Part shown: one piece after another, positions 6,620 through 13,733 of the stretch
How positions within the stretch are numbered: position 1 is the first letter of the stretch
How the letters are laid out: every line of letters begins with the position of its first letter
NCBI GenBank assembly: GCA_000434175.1
Contig: HF999781.1
Location: 3,628-23,930, forward strand
DNA from: Mycoplasma sp. CAG:611
Lineage (GTDB): Bacteria; Bacillota_I; Bacilli_A; RF39; UBA660
DNA: 20,303 nucleotides
Direction: 5' to 3'
Translations under genes and position numbers: made by a program
The notes under the pieces: model-generated
Told to the model about the DNA's origin: nothing
Databases searched by the model: none
The model's input: only the letters and a program-made list of their open reading frames with translations

Positions 6620-6735
6620 GTTATGACTGCAAAGATGTGCAAGGTTGTCGATACACCAGGCAAAGTTGTCTAATGATATCGGGTTATTTGTACGGAGCAA
6701 GTCTATACTAGATATAGGCGAAGGGAGGAAAATTA
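6620..6735 (+). promoter_or_regulatory. Structured 5' leader of the ribosomal operon (candidate autoregulatory RNA)
   Basis: About 115 nt with no open frame and a more GC-rich, ordered composition than the flanks. Two hairpins can be drawn. In 6638-6662, TGC pairs with GCA, and above a small internal loop GGT(T)GT pairs with ACACC around the loop CGAT. In 6701-6719, GTCTATA pairs with TATAGGC around CTAGA. The second sits just before the rpsJ ribosome site AAGGGAGG (6721-6728). S10 operon leaders in bacteria are often targets for ribosomal protein feedback (L4 in E. coli), so such a role here is plausible but inferred. Confidence 0.55.
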
Positions 6736-7044
6736 ATGTCAAACACAAAGGTTCGTGTTAGATTAAGTTCATACGACCATAGAATTTTAGATAGTGCAGC
6801 TGCTAGAATAGTTGAAACTGTTAAAAGATCTGGTGGAACAGTTAGTGGACCAGTACCACTTCCAACAGAAGTTGAAAAAATAACAATTTTAAGAGCGGTT
6901 CACAAATATAAGGATTCTCGTGAACAATATGAATCAAGAACACACAAAAGATTAATTGATATTAAAAATCCAAGCAAGGAAACACTAGACGCATTAAGAC
7001 GTTTAGATTTACCAAGTGGTGTTAATATCCAAATAAAAGAATAA
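6736..7044 (+). CDS. rpsJ: 30S ribosomal protein S10
   Basis: 102 residues, the normal length. Binds 16S rRNA in the 30S head and, as NusE, joins NusB in transcription antitermination. Seen: the N-terminal strand KVRVRLSSYDHRILD, the extended loop with SGPVPLPT (about 37-44), TILRAVHKYKDSREQYE, and a C-terminal strand ending SGVNIQIKE. The start is fixed by AAGGGAGG 7 nt upstream. First gene of the operon; the next gene follows after a 38-bp A-rich gap. Confidence 0.98.
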   Translation: MSNTKVRVRLSSYDHRILDSAAARIVETVKRSGGTVSGPVPLPTEVEKITILRAVHKYKDSREQYESRTHKRLIDIKNPSKETLDALRRLDLPSGVNIQIKE

Positions 7045-7082
7045 TAAGGAAAAAATAATAGTTTAAAAAAGGAGAAAAAAAT

Positions 7083-7820
7083 ATGAAAGGAATCTTAGGT
7101 AGAAAGATTGGAATGACTCAAGTTTTTTCTAAAGATGGAAAATTAGTTCCAGTTACTGTAATCGAAGTTGAACCAAACGTTGTAACTCAAGTTAAAACAA
7201 TTGAAAACGATGGTTATAATGCAATTCAATTAGCTACAGTATCAGTTAAAGAAAAACATAGTAATAAAGCTAGTATGGGTCATACAAAAAAAGCAAATAC
7301 AGCTCCTAAGCGCTTCTTAAAAGAAATTAGAGGAGTAGATACTAATAGTTATACATTAGGACAAGAACTTACTGCATCTTTATTTGAAGCTGGTGAAGTT
7401 GTAGATGTAACAGGAATTAGTAAAGGAAAAGGTTATCAAGGTGTTATTAAAAAGAATAACCAATCACGTGGACCAATGGGACACGGTTCAAAATATCATA
7501 GAGGTGTAGGATCTCTAGGAACAATGCTTCCAAAAAGAGTATTAAAAGGTAAAGCATTACCATCTCACATGGGAGATGTACAAACAACTATCCAAAATTT
7601 AGAAATTATCAAAGTAGACATGGACGAAAACTGCATTTTAGTTAAAGGTAGTGTTCCAGGTGCTAAAAAATCTTTAGTTTTAATTAAAACAGCTGTTAAA
7701 ACAGATAAGAAAAATGAAGCTTTTGATTTAATATCTTATGAAGAAATCAAAGAAGAAACAGTTGTAAATGAAGAAGCTTTAGAAGATAATTCTAATGAAA
7801 CTTCAGCAACTGAAGAATAA
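7083..7820 (+). CDS. rplC: 50S ribosomal protein L3 with acidic C-terminal tail
   Basis: Early-assembling 23S rRNA binder near the peptidyl transferase centre. The start MKGILGRKIGMTQVF is canonical and preceded by AAAGGAG. The central loop PMGHGSKYHRGVGSLG (131-146) is the family's hallmark, including the segment whose Gln is methylated in other species. At 245 residues it is about 35 longer than the usual 205-210. Residues from about 207 form an acidic, low-complexity tail (EEIKEETVVNEEALEDN) with no match I recognise. The core is complete. Confidence 0.97.
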   Translation: MKGILGRKIGMTQVFSKDGKLVPVTVIEVEPNVVTQVKTIENDGYNAIQLATVSVKEKHSNKASMGHTKKANTAPKRFLKEIRGVDTNSYTLGQELTASLFEAGEVVDVTGISKGKGYQGVIKKNNQSRGPMGHGSKYHRGVGSLGTMLPKRVLKGKALPSHMGDVQTTIQNLEIIKVDMDENCILVKGSVPGAKKSLVLIKTAVKTDKKNEAFDLISYEEIKEETVVNEEALEDNSNETSATEE

Positions 7821-7849
7821 ACAGTTTGGTTTTGAAAGGAGAATTAATT

Positions 7850-8473
7850 ATGAAAGTAGAACTTTTAAATATTAATGGTGAAAAAATTAAAGATATTAAC
7901 TTAGATAAAGAAATTTTTGGAATAGAACCTAATAACAAAGTATTAAAAGATGCAATTGATTTAGCTAGAGCATCTTTAAGACAAGGAACTGCTAAAACTA
8001 AAAATCGTAGTGAAGTTAGCGGTGGTGGTAGAAAACCATATAAACAAAAAGGAACAGGTAACGCTCGTCAAGGATCAATCAGAGCCGTTCAATGGGTTGG
8101 TGGAGGTATAGCCTTTGGACCAGTACCTAGAAGTTACAATAAAAAGCAAAATAGAAAAGAAAGAAGATTAGCAGTTAAGAGTGCTTATATTTATAAAGCA
8201 AAAGAAAATGGTCTTGTATTAGTTGATGAAATCAAATTTGCAACTCCAAAAACTAAAGAAATGTTAAAACTTCTTGAAACATTAAAATTAACAAATGAAA
8301 AAGTATTAATAGTAGTTAAAGAATATACAGAAAATGTAATTTTAGCAGCAAGAAATTTACAAAATATTGCAGTTGTATTACCAAGTGAAATTGGTGTTTT
8401 AGATATTGTTAGTGCAGATAAAATGTTAATTGAAAATAGTGCATTTGAAGAAATAAAGGAGGCATTAAAATAA
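7850..8473 (+). CDS. rplD: 50S ribosomal protein L4
   Basis: 207 residues from the ATG at 7850, chosen because AAAGGAG is 8 nt upstream; a TTG in frame at 7826 lies before that site. Binds 23S rRNA, and its long loop (about 44-96) lines the exit tunnel. Seen: VSGGGRKPYKQKGTGNARQG, then RAVQWVGGG (78-86), where most bacteria have RSPQWRGGG, then FGP. In other bacteria L4 represses its own operon through the S10 leader, which makes it the likely ligand for the leader here if feedback exists. Confidence 0.97.
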   Translation: MKVELLNINGEKIKDINLDKEIFGIEPNNKVLKDAIDLARASLRQGTAKTKNRSEVSGGGRKPYKQKGTGNARQGSIRAVQWVGGGIAFGPVPRSYNKKQNRKERRLAVKSAYIYKAKENGLVLVDEIKFATPKTKEMLKLLETLKLTNEKVLIVVKEYTENVILAARNLQNIAVVLPSEIGVLDIVSADKMLIENSAFEEIKEALK

Positions 8474-8474
8474 T

Positions 8475-8750
8475 ATGAAATATTTAGATATTATAAAAGC
8501 ACCAGTTGTTACTGAAAAAAGTGCTTTATTAAACGAAAAAAATGAATATGCTTTCTTTGTTGATGTTAAAGCAAATAAAACAGAAATTAAGGATGCAATT
8601 GAAAAATTATTTAATGTAAAAGTTAAAGAAATAAGAACAATAAATGTTCATCCTAGAAAAAGAAGAGTTGGTCGTTATACAGGTCTTACAAATCGTAAGA
8701 AAAAAGCAATTGTTACTTTAGAACAAGGCCAAACTATCAACTTAGGTTAA
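8475..8750 (+). CDS. rplW: 50S ribosomal protein L23
   Basis: 91 residues, ordinary length. Sits at the tunnel exit and is the docking site for trigger factor and signal recognition particle; the docking motif VTEKSALL with Glu at position 18 is present. The internal loop with VHPRKRRVGRYTG reaches toward the tunnel. Starts one base after the rplD stop, and its ribosome site AAAGGAGG (8455-8462) lies inside rplD, so translation is likely coupled. Confidence 0.97.
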   Translation: MKYLDIIKAPVVTEKSALLNEKNEYAFFVDVKANKTEIKDAIEKLFNVKVKEIRTINVHPRKRRVGRYTGLTNRKKKAIVTLEQGQTINLG

Positions 8751-8764
8751 GGAGGAATTAATTT

Positions 8765-9595
8765 ATGGCAATTAGAAATTATAAACCAACCACAAATGCA
8801 AGACGTGGTATGAGTACTCTAATTAATGACGAAATTACAACTAATAAACCTGAAAAAAGCCTTCTTGCTCCAATTAGTAAAAAAGCAGGAAGAAATAATC
8901 AAGGAAAAATAACTGTTCGTCATCAAGGTGGAGGAGAAAAAAGAAAGTATCGTATAATTGATTTTAAAAGAAATAAATTTGGCATTGAAGGAACAGTAGC
9001 AAGTGTTGAATACGATCCAAATAGAAGTTCAAATATCTGTTTAATCAATTATGCTGATGGAGAAAAAAGATATATTCTTGCTCCAAAAGGAATTAAAGTT
9101 GGAATGAAAGTTATCAGTTCAGAAAATGCTGATATTAAGATTGGTAATGCTTTACCAATTGCTAATATTCCAGTAGGTACAACAGTACACAATGTTGAAT
9201 TAAAACCTGGTAAAGGTGGAGAACTTGCACGTTCTGCAGGAAGTTCAGTACAAATACTAGGAAGAGAAGGAAACTATGTTTTAGTAAGACTTACATCAGG
9301 AGAAGTTAGAAAAGTTCTTGGAACTTGTTTAGCTACAGTTGGTGAAGTTGGAAATGAAGATTATGGACTAGTAAAATTAGGAAAAGCAGGTCGTAAAAGA
9401 CATATGGGTATAAGACCAACAGTTCGTGGTTCTGTTATGAACCCTAATGACCATCCACATGGTGGTGGTGAAGGTAAAGCACCAGTTGGTAGAAGTGGCC
9501 CAATGACTCCTTGGGGTAAACCAGCTCTTGGATACAAAACTAGAAAGAAAAAAGCGTCAGATAAACTTATCGTACGTCGTAGAAATGGAAAATAG
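8765..9595 (+). CDS. rplB: 50S ribosomal protein L2
   Basis: 276 residues. Needed for subunit association, tRNA binding and peptidyl transfer. N-terminal OB fold (GGGEKRKYRIIDFKR), an SH3-like domain (GKGGELARSAGSSVQILG), and the C-terminal loop NPNDHPHGGGEGKAP with His230/His232, the region of the functionally important His229 in E. coli. The tail is highly basic (TRKKKASDKLIVRRRNGK). AAGGAGG lies 7 nt upstream of ATG, and rpsS follows 15 bp later. Confidence 0.98.
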   Translation: MAIRNYKPTTNARRGMSTLINDEITTNKPEKSLLAPISKKAGRNNQGKITVRHQGGGEKRKYRIIDFKRNKFGIEGTVASVEYDPNRSSNICLINYADGEKRYILAPKGIKVGMKVISSENADIKIGNALPIANIPVGTTVHNVELKPGKGGELARSAGSSVQILGREGNYVLVRLTSGEVRKVLGTCLATVGEVGNEDYGLVKLGKAGRKRHMGIRPTVRGSVMNPNDHPHGGGEGKAPVGRSGPMTPWGKPALGYKTRKKKASDKLIVRRRNGK

Positions 9596-9610
9596 GAAGG
9601 AATTGATAAT

Positions 9611-9880
9611 ATGGCTAGAAGCATTAAAAAAGGACCTTATGTATTCGATAGATTACTAAAAAAGGTACAAATGTTAAATGAAAATAATAAAAAAGAAGTT
9701 ATTAAGACTTGGTCTCGTCGTTCAACTATCTTCCCTGATTTTATAGGACATACATTTGCAGTACATAATGGAAAAGAATTTATTCCTGTATATGTAACTG
9801 AAGATATGGTTGGACACAAACTTGGTGAGTTTGCATTAACTCGTAAGTTTGGTGGTCACGGCGATAATAAAACTAAGTAA
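9611..9880 (+). CDS. rpsS: 30S ribosomal protein S19
   Basis: 89 residues (family about 92). Forms a complex with S13 in the 30S head, near the A-site finger. Canonical start MARSIKKGPYV, then IKTWSRRSTIFPDFIGHTF and the C-terminal motif LGEFALTRKFGGHG. The tail is a few residues shorter than usual. Followed by a 26-bp gap containing the AGAGGAGG site for rplV. Confidence 0.98.
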   Translation: MARSIKKGPYVFDRLLKKVQMLNENNKKEVIKTWSRRSTIFPDFIGHTFAVHNGKEFIPVYVTEDMVGHKLGEFALTRKFGGHGDNKTK

Positions 9881-9906
9881 GGTAGTAACAAGAGGAGGAT
9901 ATAAAA

Positions 9907-10239
9907 ATGGAAGTTAAAGCTATTATAAAAGGAGTTAGAATTAGTCCAATTAAACTTCGTTTAACAGCAGATATGATTCGTGGAAAAAGTGTAAGCGAAG
10001 CTAAAAATATAGTAAATAACTATAATAGTAAACCAGCAAGAATAATTAAAAAAGCACTTGACTCAGTAGTTGCTAATGCAGTTAACAATAATAAATTAGA
10101 TGAAAATAAATTATATGTTAAAGAAGTTAGAATAGATATGGGGCAAGTATTAAAAAGAAGGGTACCTGGTTCTCGTGGTTCTATTGATAAAAACGATCAT
10201 AGAACATCTCATGTAGTAATCGTGGTAGACGAAAAGTAG
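9907..10239 (+). CDS. rplV: 50S ribosomal protein L22 with non-consensus tunnel hairpin
   Basis: 110 residues. Binds all domains of 23S rRNA, and its beta-hairpin forms the exit-tunnel constriction with L4. Core motifs are present: KGVRISPIKLRL, IRGKSVSEA, KKALDSVVANAVNN and the final strand RTSHVVIVV. The hairpin (about 82-99) reads LKRRVPGSRGSIDKNDH, unlike the widely conserved KRF-RPRAxGRA pattern. This is a direct sequence difference; its effect on drugs or nascent-chain stalling is unknown. Confidence 0.97.
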   Translation: MEVKAIIKGVRISPIKLRLTADMIRGKSVSEAKNIVNNYNSKPARIIKKALDSVVANAVNNNKLDENKLYVKEVRIDMGQVLKRRVPGSRGSIDKNDHRTSHVVIVVDEK

Positions 10240-10251
10240 GAGGAAAGATTT

Positions 10252-10908
10252 ATGGGACAAAAAGTTAGTCCAACAGGACTTAGAATTGGCGTTAATAAAG
10301 ATTGGGAATCTAAATGGATGGCTCCTAAAAAAGATGTTGCTAAGTATTTAAATAATGATATTAAAATCAGAAAGTATTTAGAAACTAATTTAAAAGATAC
10401 TGGTATATCTAAAATAGAAATTGAAAGAAATCCAAAAAGATGTGAAGTTATAATTAACACTTCAAAACCAGGAGTAGTAATTGGTCGTGGTGGTGAAGGA
10501 ATTACAAAACTTAAAAGTGAATTAAAAACTTTAGTTGGTGAAGATATTCAAGTTTCAATTGCAGATGTTAAAGATATAGATTTAAATGCACAATTAGTTG
10601 CACAATCTATTGCAACACAAATTGAAAATAGAGCACCATTTAGAGTTGCAGAAAAAAAAGCTATAAGAAACGCTATGAAAGCTGGAGCTAAGGGAATTAA
10701 AACTTTAGTATCTGGAAGATTAAATGGTGTTGAAATGGCAAGAAGTGAAGGTTACTCTGAAGGAAATATACCGCTTCATACTATCCGTGCAGATATAGAT
10801 TATGGTTTTGCTGAAGCATTAACTACTTACGGAAAACTTGGAGTTAAGGTATGGATTTACAAAGGAGAAATACTTCCTGCTAAAGCTAAAAAAGGAGGTA
10901 ATAACTAA
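10252..10908 (+). CDS. rpsC: 30S ribosomal protein S3
   Basis: 218 residues. Lines the mRNA entry channel with S4 and S5 and takes part in mRNA unwinding. Start MGQKVSPTGLRIG is canonical. The KH domain has VVIGRGGEG (GRGG at 78-81), and the C-terminal domain has SGRLNGVEMARSE and HTIRADIDYG, ending KVWIYKGE plus a short Lys-rich tail. Its stop overlaps the rplP start by one base (TAATG). Confidence 0.98.
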   Translation: MGQKVSPTGLRIGVNKDWESKWMAPKKDVAKYLNNDIKIRKYLETNLKDTGISKIEIERNPKRCEVIINTSKPGVVIGRGGEGITKLKSELKTLVGEDIQVSIADVKDIDLNAQLVAQSIATQIENRAPFRVAEKKAIRNAMKAGAKGIKTLVSGRLNGVEMARSEGYSEGNIPLHTIRADIDYGFAEALTTYGKLGVKVWIYKGEILPAKAKKGGNN

Positions 10909-11339
10909 TGTTAATACCATCTAGAACAAAATATAGAAGAGTACATAGATTAAAATACGAAGGAAAAGCTAAAGGGAATACGCATCTTACAAATGGTGAA
11001 TATGGACTTATGGCTAAAGAAGGTGCTTGGATTACAAATAATCAAATCGAAGCAGCTCGTATTGCTATGACTCGTTATATGAAACGTGGTGGAAAAGTAT
11101 GGATTAATATTTTCCCACATATGCCAAAAACTGCTAAACCACTAGAAGTTCGTATGGGATCTGGTAAAGGTGCTGTTGATAAATGGGTTGCAGTTGTTAA
11201 AGAAGGAAAAATTATGTTTGAAATTGGTGGAGTTGATGAAGCTACTGCTCGTGAAGCATTACGTCTTGCATCTCATAAATTACCAATTAAAACTAAATTT
11301 GTAACAAAAGAAACAGAAGGTGGTGACGCACATGAATAA
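10908..11339 (+). CDS. rplP: 50S ribosomal protein L16
   Basis: 143 residues. Binds near the A-site tRNA elbow, late in 50S assembly. Strong motifs: GEYGLMAKEGAWITNNQIEAARIAMTR is recognisable at about 35-60, then RGGKVWINIFP, EVRMGSGKGAVDKWVAVV and REALRLASHKLPIKTKF. Its ribosome site AAAGGAGG lies within the rpsC end. The start MLIPSRTKYRRVHR lacks the usual PKR near residue 5 but aligns well. The last 8 bases overlap rpmC. Confidence 0.98.
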   Translation: MLIPSRTKYRRVHRLKYEGKAKGNTHLTNGEYGLMAKEGAWITNNQIEAARIAMTRYMKRGGKVWINIFPHMPKTAKPLEVRMGSGKGAVDKWVAVVKEGKIMFEIGGVDEATAREALRLASHKLPIKTKFVTKETEGGDAHE

Positions 11340-11529
11340 AATTGAAGAATTAAGAAAACTTACCACTGAAGAACTTAATAATAAAATAAAAGAAAATAAA
11401 GAAGAATTATTTAATTTGCGTTTCCAACAAGCTACAGGAAATCTTGAAAAACCTGGAAGATTAAAAGACTTAAGAAAGGAAGTTGCGCGCATGAAAACAA
11501 TAATTCGTGAACGTGAACTAAATAAGTAG
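11332..11529 (+). CDS. rpmC: 50S ribosomal protein L29
   Basis: 65 residues from the ATG at 11332 (MNKIEELRKLTTEEL), which is the family start; an upstream GTG at 11320 would add four unconserved residues. Two-helix coiled protein near the tunnel exit next to L23. Motifs LTTEELNNKIKENKEELFNL and FQQATGNLEKPGRL are typical. Starts inside rplP (8-bp overlap, different frame), using AAGGTGG just upstream. Confidence 0.96.
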   Translation: MNKIEELRKLTTEELNNKIKENKEELFNLRFQQATGNLEKPGRLKDLRKEVARMKTIIRERELNK

Positions 11530-11539
11530 GAGGGTTAAA

Positions 11540-11800
11540 ATGAAAGAAACTGTAAAGAAAGATTTAGTTGGAAAAGTAGTAAGTGATAAAAATGATAAAA
11601 CAATTACTGTATTAGTTGAAACTTATAAAAAACATCCAAAATATGGTAAGAGAGTTAAATCAAGTAAAAAATATTGCGCTCATGATGAAACTAATAAAGC
11701 AAAAGTAGGAGATATTGTTAGAATTGTTGAAACAAGACCAATTTCTAAAACAAAAAGATTTTATTTAGCTGAAGTAGTTCAAGAAAGAGTTATATTATAA
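11540..11800 (+). CDS. rpsQ: 30S ribosomal protein S17
   Basis: 86 residues, usual length. Primary 16S rRNA binder with an OB fold. Seen: LVGKVVSDKNDKTITV, HPKYGKRVK, the conserved AHDE turn (about 48-51) and GDIVRIVETRPISKTKRF. AGGAGG is about 5 nt before the ATG. Last gene of the classical S10 block; 18 bp to rplN. Confidence 0.98.
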   Translation: MKETVKKDLVGKVVSDKNDKTITVLVETYKKHPKYGKRVKSSKKYCAHDETNKAKVGDIVRIVETRPISKTKRFYLAEVVQERVIL

Positions 11801-11818
11801 TTGTTAGGAGGATAAATT

Positions 11819-12187
11819 ATGGTTCAACAAGAAACACGTTTAAAAGTTGCTGACAATTCTGGAGCTCGTGAATTACTTGTAATCAGAGTGCTAGGTGGAA
11901 GCAAAGTTAAAACTGGAAATATAGGAGACGTTGTAGTCGGAACAGTTAAAAAAGCTATCCCTAATGGAACAGTTAAAAGTGGTAAAGTTGTTAAAGCAGT
12001 TATCGTAAGAACTGTTCAAGGTGTTAGAAGAGATGATGGATCATACATTAAATTTGATGATAATGCATGTGTTATTATTAAGGATGATAAAAGTCCTGTT
12101 GGAACACGTGTATTTGGACCAGTAGCAAGGGAACTTCGTGATAAAGATTATATGAAAATTGTATCTTTAGCTAAGGAAGTTTTATAG
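11819..12187 (+). CDS. rplN: 50S ribosomal protein L14
   Basis: 122 residues, exactly the usual bacterial length. Forms an intersubunit bridge with 16S rRNA helix 44 and is the docking point of RsfS. Motifs: MVQQETRLKVADNSGARE, VRRDDGSYIKFDDNACVII and GTRVFGPVARELRD. First gene of the spc block; no separate promoter is visible in the 18-bp gap, so it is transcribed with the S10 genes. Confidence 0.98.
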   Translation: MVQQETRLKVADNSGARELLVIRVLGGSKVKTGNIGDVVVGTVKKAIPNGTVKSGKVVKAVIVRTVQGVRRDDGSYIKFDDNACVIIKDDKSPVGTRVFGPVARELRDKDYMKIVSLAKEVL

Positions 12188-12197
12188 GAGGTAAGTT

Positions 12198-12542
12198 ATG
12201 AAATTAAAAGTTGGAGATAAAGTTAGAGTTATTACTGGAAAAGATAAAGGAAAAGAAGGAAAGATAACTCATACATTTAAAAACGAAAATAAAGTAATAG
12301 TAGAAGGACTTAATATGGTAAAAAAACATGTTAAACCTAATAATAATAACCAAACTGGTGGAATCATTGATATGGAAGCTAAAATAGATGCTTCAAATGT
12401 AATGTTCTTAGATAATAATAAAACAACTAGAAAAGTTGTAAGAAATGAAAAAAATAAAACAAAAAAGGTTGAAAAAAAAGAAAGTAAACCTGTAAAGAAA
12501 ACTACTTCAAAAAAGACAAAAGAAGTAGCTAAAGAAAATTAG
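12198..12542 (+). CDS. rplX: 50S ribosomal protein L24 with a lysine-rich replacement C-terminus
   Basis: 114 residues (usually about 100-105). An assembly initiator near the tunnel exit. KOW motif VGDKVRVITGKDKGKEGKI (5-23), then VEGLNMVKKHVKP and SNVMFLDNN (67-75). After residue about 80 the usual conserved 'RVGYK...GKKVRVAKKSGE' end is not recognisable; instead there is a run of Lys/Thr/Glu (KKVEKKESKPVKKTTSKK). The frame is open without interruption. Confidence 0.96.
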   Translation: MKLKVGDKVRVITGKDKGKEGKITHTFKNENKVIVEGLNMVKKHVKPNNNNQTGGIIDMEAKIDASNVMFLDNNKTTRKVVRNEKNKTKKVEKKESKPVKKTTSKKTKEVAKEN

Positions 12543-12558
12543 GAAGAGGAGGGATTTT

Positions 12559-13098
12559 ATGAATCGCCTAAGAGAAAGATATGTAAAAGAAATAGTTCCT
12601 AATATGCAAAAAAAATTCAATTACAAATCAGTAATGCAAGTTCCAAAATTAGATAAAATTGTTATCAATATTGGATGTGGAGATGCTACTCACAATTCAA
12701 AATTATTAGATGCTGCATGTAATGATTTACTTCAAATTACAGGTCAAAAACCAGTAGTTACAAAAGCTAAAAAATCAATCGCAGGATTTAAAATTCGTGA
12801 AGGACAAGCAATTGGTTGTAAAGTAACATTAAGAGGAGAAAGAATGTATAATTTCTTAGATAAATTAATTTCTGTATCTCTTCCACGTGTTAGAGATTTT
12901 AGAGGACTTTCACCAAAAGCTTATGATGGAAGAGGAAATTACACAATTGGTATTAAAGAACAATTAGTTTTCCCTGAAATCGAATTTGATGATGTAGTTA
13001 AAGTTCGTGGTATGGACATTGTACTTGTTACAACTGCTAATACTAATGAAGAAGCACATGCATTATTAGAAGAATTAGGAATTCCTTTTAGGAAATAA
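12559..13098 (+). CDS. rplE: 50S ribosomal protein L5
   Basis: 179 residues, normal. Binds 5S rRNA with L18 and contacts P-site tRNA and S13. Motifs: start MNRLRERYVKEIVPNM, QVPKLDKIVINIGCG, GQKPVVTKAKKSIAGFKIREG, PRVRDFRGLSPKAYDGRGNY and FPEIEFDDV. GAGGAGGG is 7 nt upstream of ATG. The rplE stop is followed by the rpsN start after 12 bp. Confidence 0.98.
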   Translation: MNRLRERYVKEIVPNMQKKFNYKSVMQVPKLDKIVINIGCGDATHNSKLLDAACNDLLQITGQKPVVTKAKKSIAGFKIREGQAIGCKVTLRGERMYNFLDKLISVSLPRVRDFRGLSPKAYDGRGNYTIGIKEQLVFPEIEFDDVVKVRGMDIVLVTTANTNEEAHALLEELGIPFRK

Positions 13099-13110
13099 GT
13101 GGAGGTAAAA

Positions 13111-13296
13111 ATGGCTAAAAAAAGTATGATAGCGAAAGCTAATAGACCACAAAAATTTAAAGTGCGTGAATACACTCGTTGTAATAGATGTGGAAGACCA
13201 CATAGTGTATTAAGAAAATATGGTATTTGTCGTATTTGCTTTAGAGAATTAGCAAGTAAAGGACAAATTCCAGGAGTTAAAAAATCAAGTTGGTAA
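13111..13296 (+). CDS. rpsN: 30S ribosomal protein S14, type Z (zinc-binding)
   Basis: 61 residues from the ATG at 13111 (MAKKSMIAKA, canonical); a GTG at 13099 overlaps its ribosome site GGAGG and is rejected. Type Z S14 with four zinc cysteines, C24, C27, C40 and C43 (CNRCGRP...GICRICFREL), in the short form typical of many Bacillota. Assembles late into the 30S head. No zinc-free paralog is visible in this window. Confidence 0.98.
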   Translation: MAKKSMIAKANRPQKFKVREYTRCNRCGRPHSVLRKYGICRICFRELASKGQIPGVKKSSW

Positions 13297-13317
13297 AACT
13301 TGGAGGGAGGAATTAAA

Positions 13318-13719
13318 ATGGTAGTGACTGATCCAATCGCAGATATGCTTACAAGAATTCGTAATGCAAATCAAATGAAATATAATGAAGTATCAATGCC
13401 AGTATCAAGAGTAAAAACTGAAATTGCTAAAATTTTAAAAGATGAAGGTTTTATAGCTGATTATAAAATTAGTGATGAAAAACCACAAGGAACATTAACA
13501 TTAACTTTAAAATATTCAAATAATAAAAAAGAAAGGGTTATTACAGGACTTAAACGTATTTCAAAACCAGGTTTAAGAGTATATGTTGAAAAAGAAAATT
13601 TACCAAAAGTATTAAATGGTTATGGTATTGCAATTATTTCAACTTCTAAAGGTATTATGACTGATAAAGAAGCTCGTAAACAAAATATTGGTGGAGAAGT
13701 AATGGCTTATATCTGGTAA
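13318..13719 (+). CDS. rpsH: 30S ribosomal protein S8
   Basis: 133 residues from the ATG at 13318, preceded by GGAGGGAGG; an in-frame TTG at 13300 lies inside that site. Central 16S rRNA binder and, in E. coli, translational repressor of the spc genes by binding the rplE mRNA. Motifs: TDPIADMLTRIRNAN, KRISKPGLRVYV and the C-terminal GIAIISTSKGIMTDKEARKQ. Confidence 0.97.
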   Translation: MVVTDPIADMLTRIRNANQMKYNEVSMPVSRVKTEIAKILKDEGFIADYKISDEKPQGTLTLTLKYSNNKKERVITGLKRISKPGLRVYVEKENLPKVLNGYGIAIISTSKGIMTDKEARKQNIGGEVMAYIW

Positions 13720-13733
13720 TATGGTGAATATTT

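Noticed and set aside
7826..7849. TTG start adding 8 residues to L4
   Set aside because: The ribosome site AAAGGAG lies downstream of that codon and directly serves the ATG at 7850, where the family start is.
9361..9624. Open frames on the minus strand within ribosomal genes (for example opposite rplB/rpsS)
   Set aside because: They mirror strongly conserved genes on the + strand, have no ribosome sites and no recognisable motifs.
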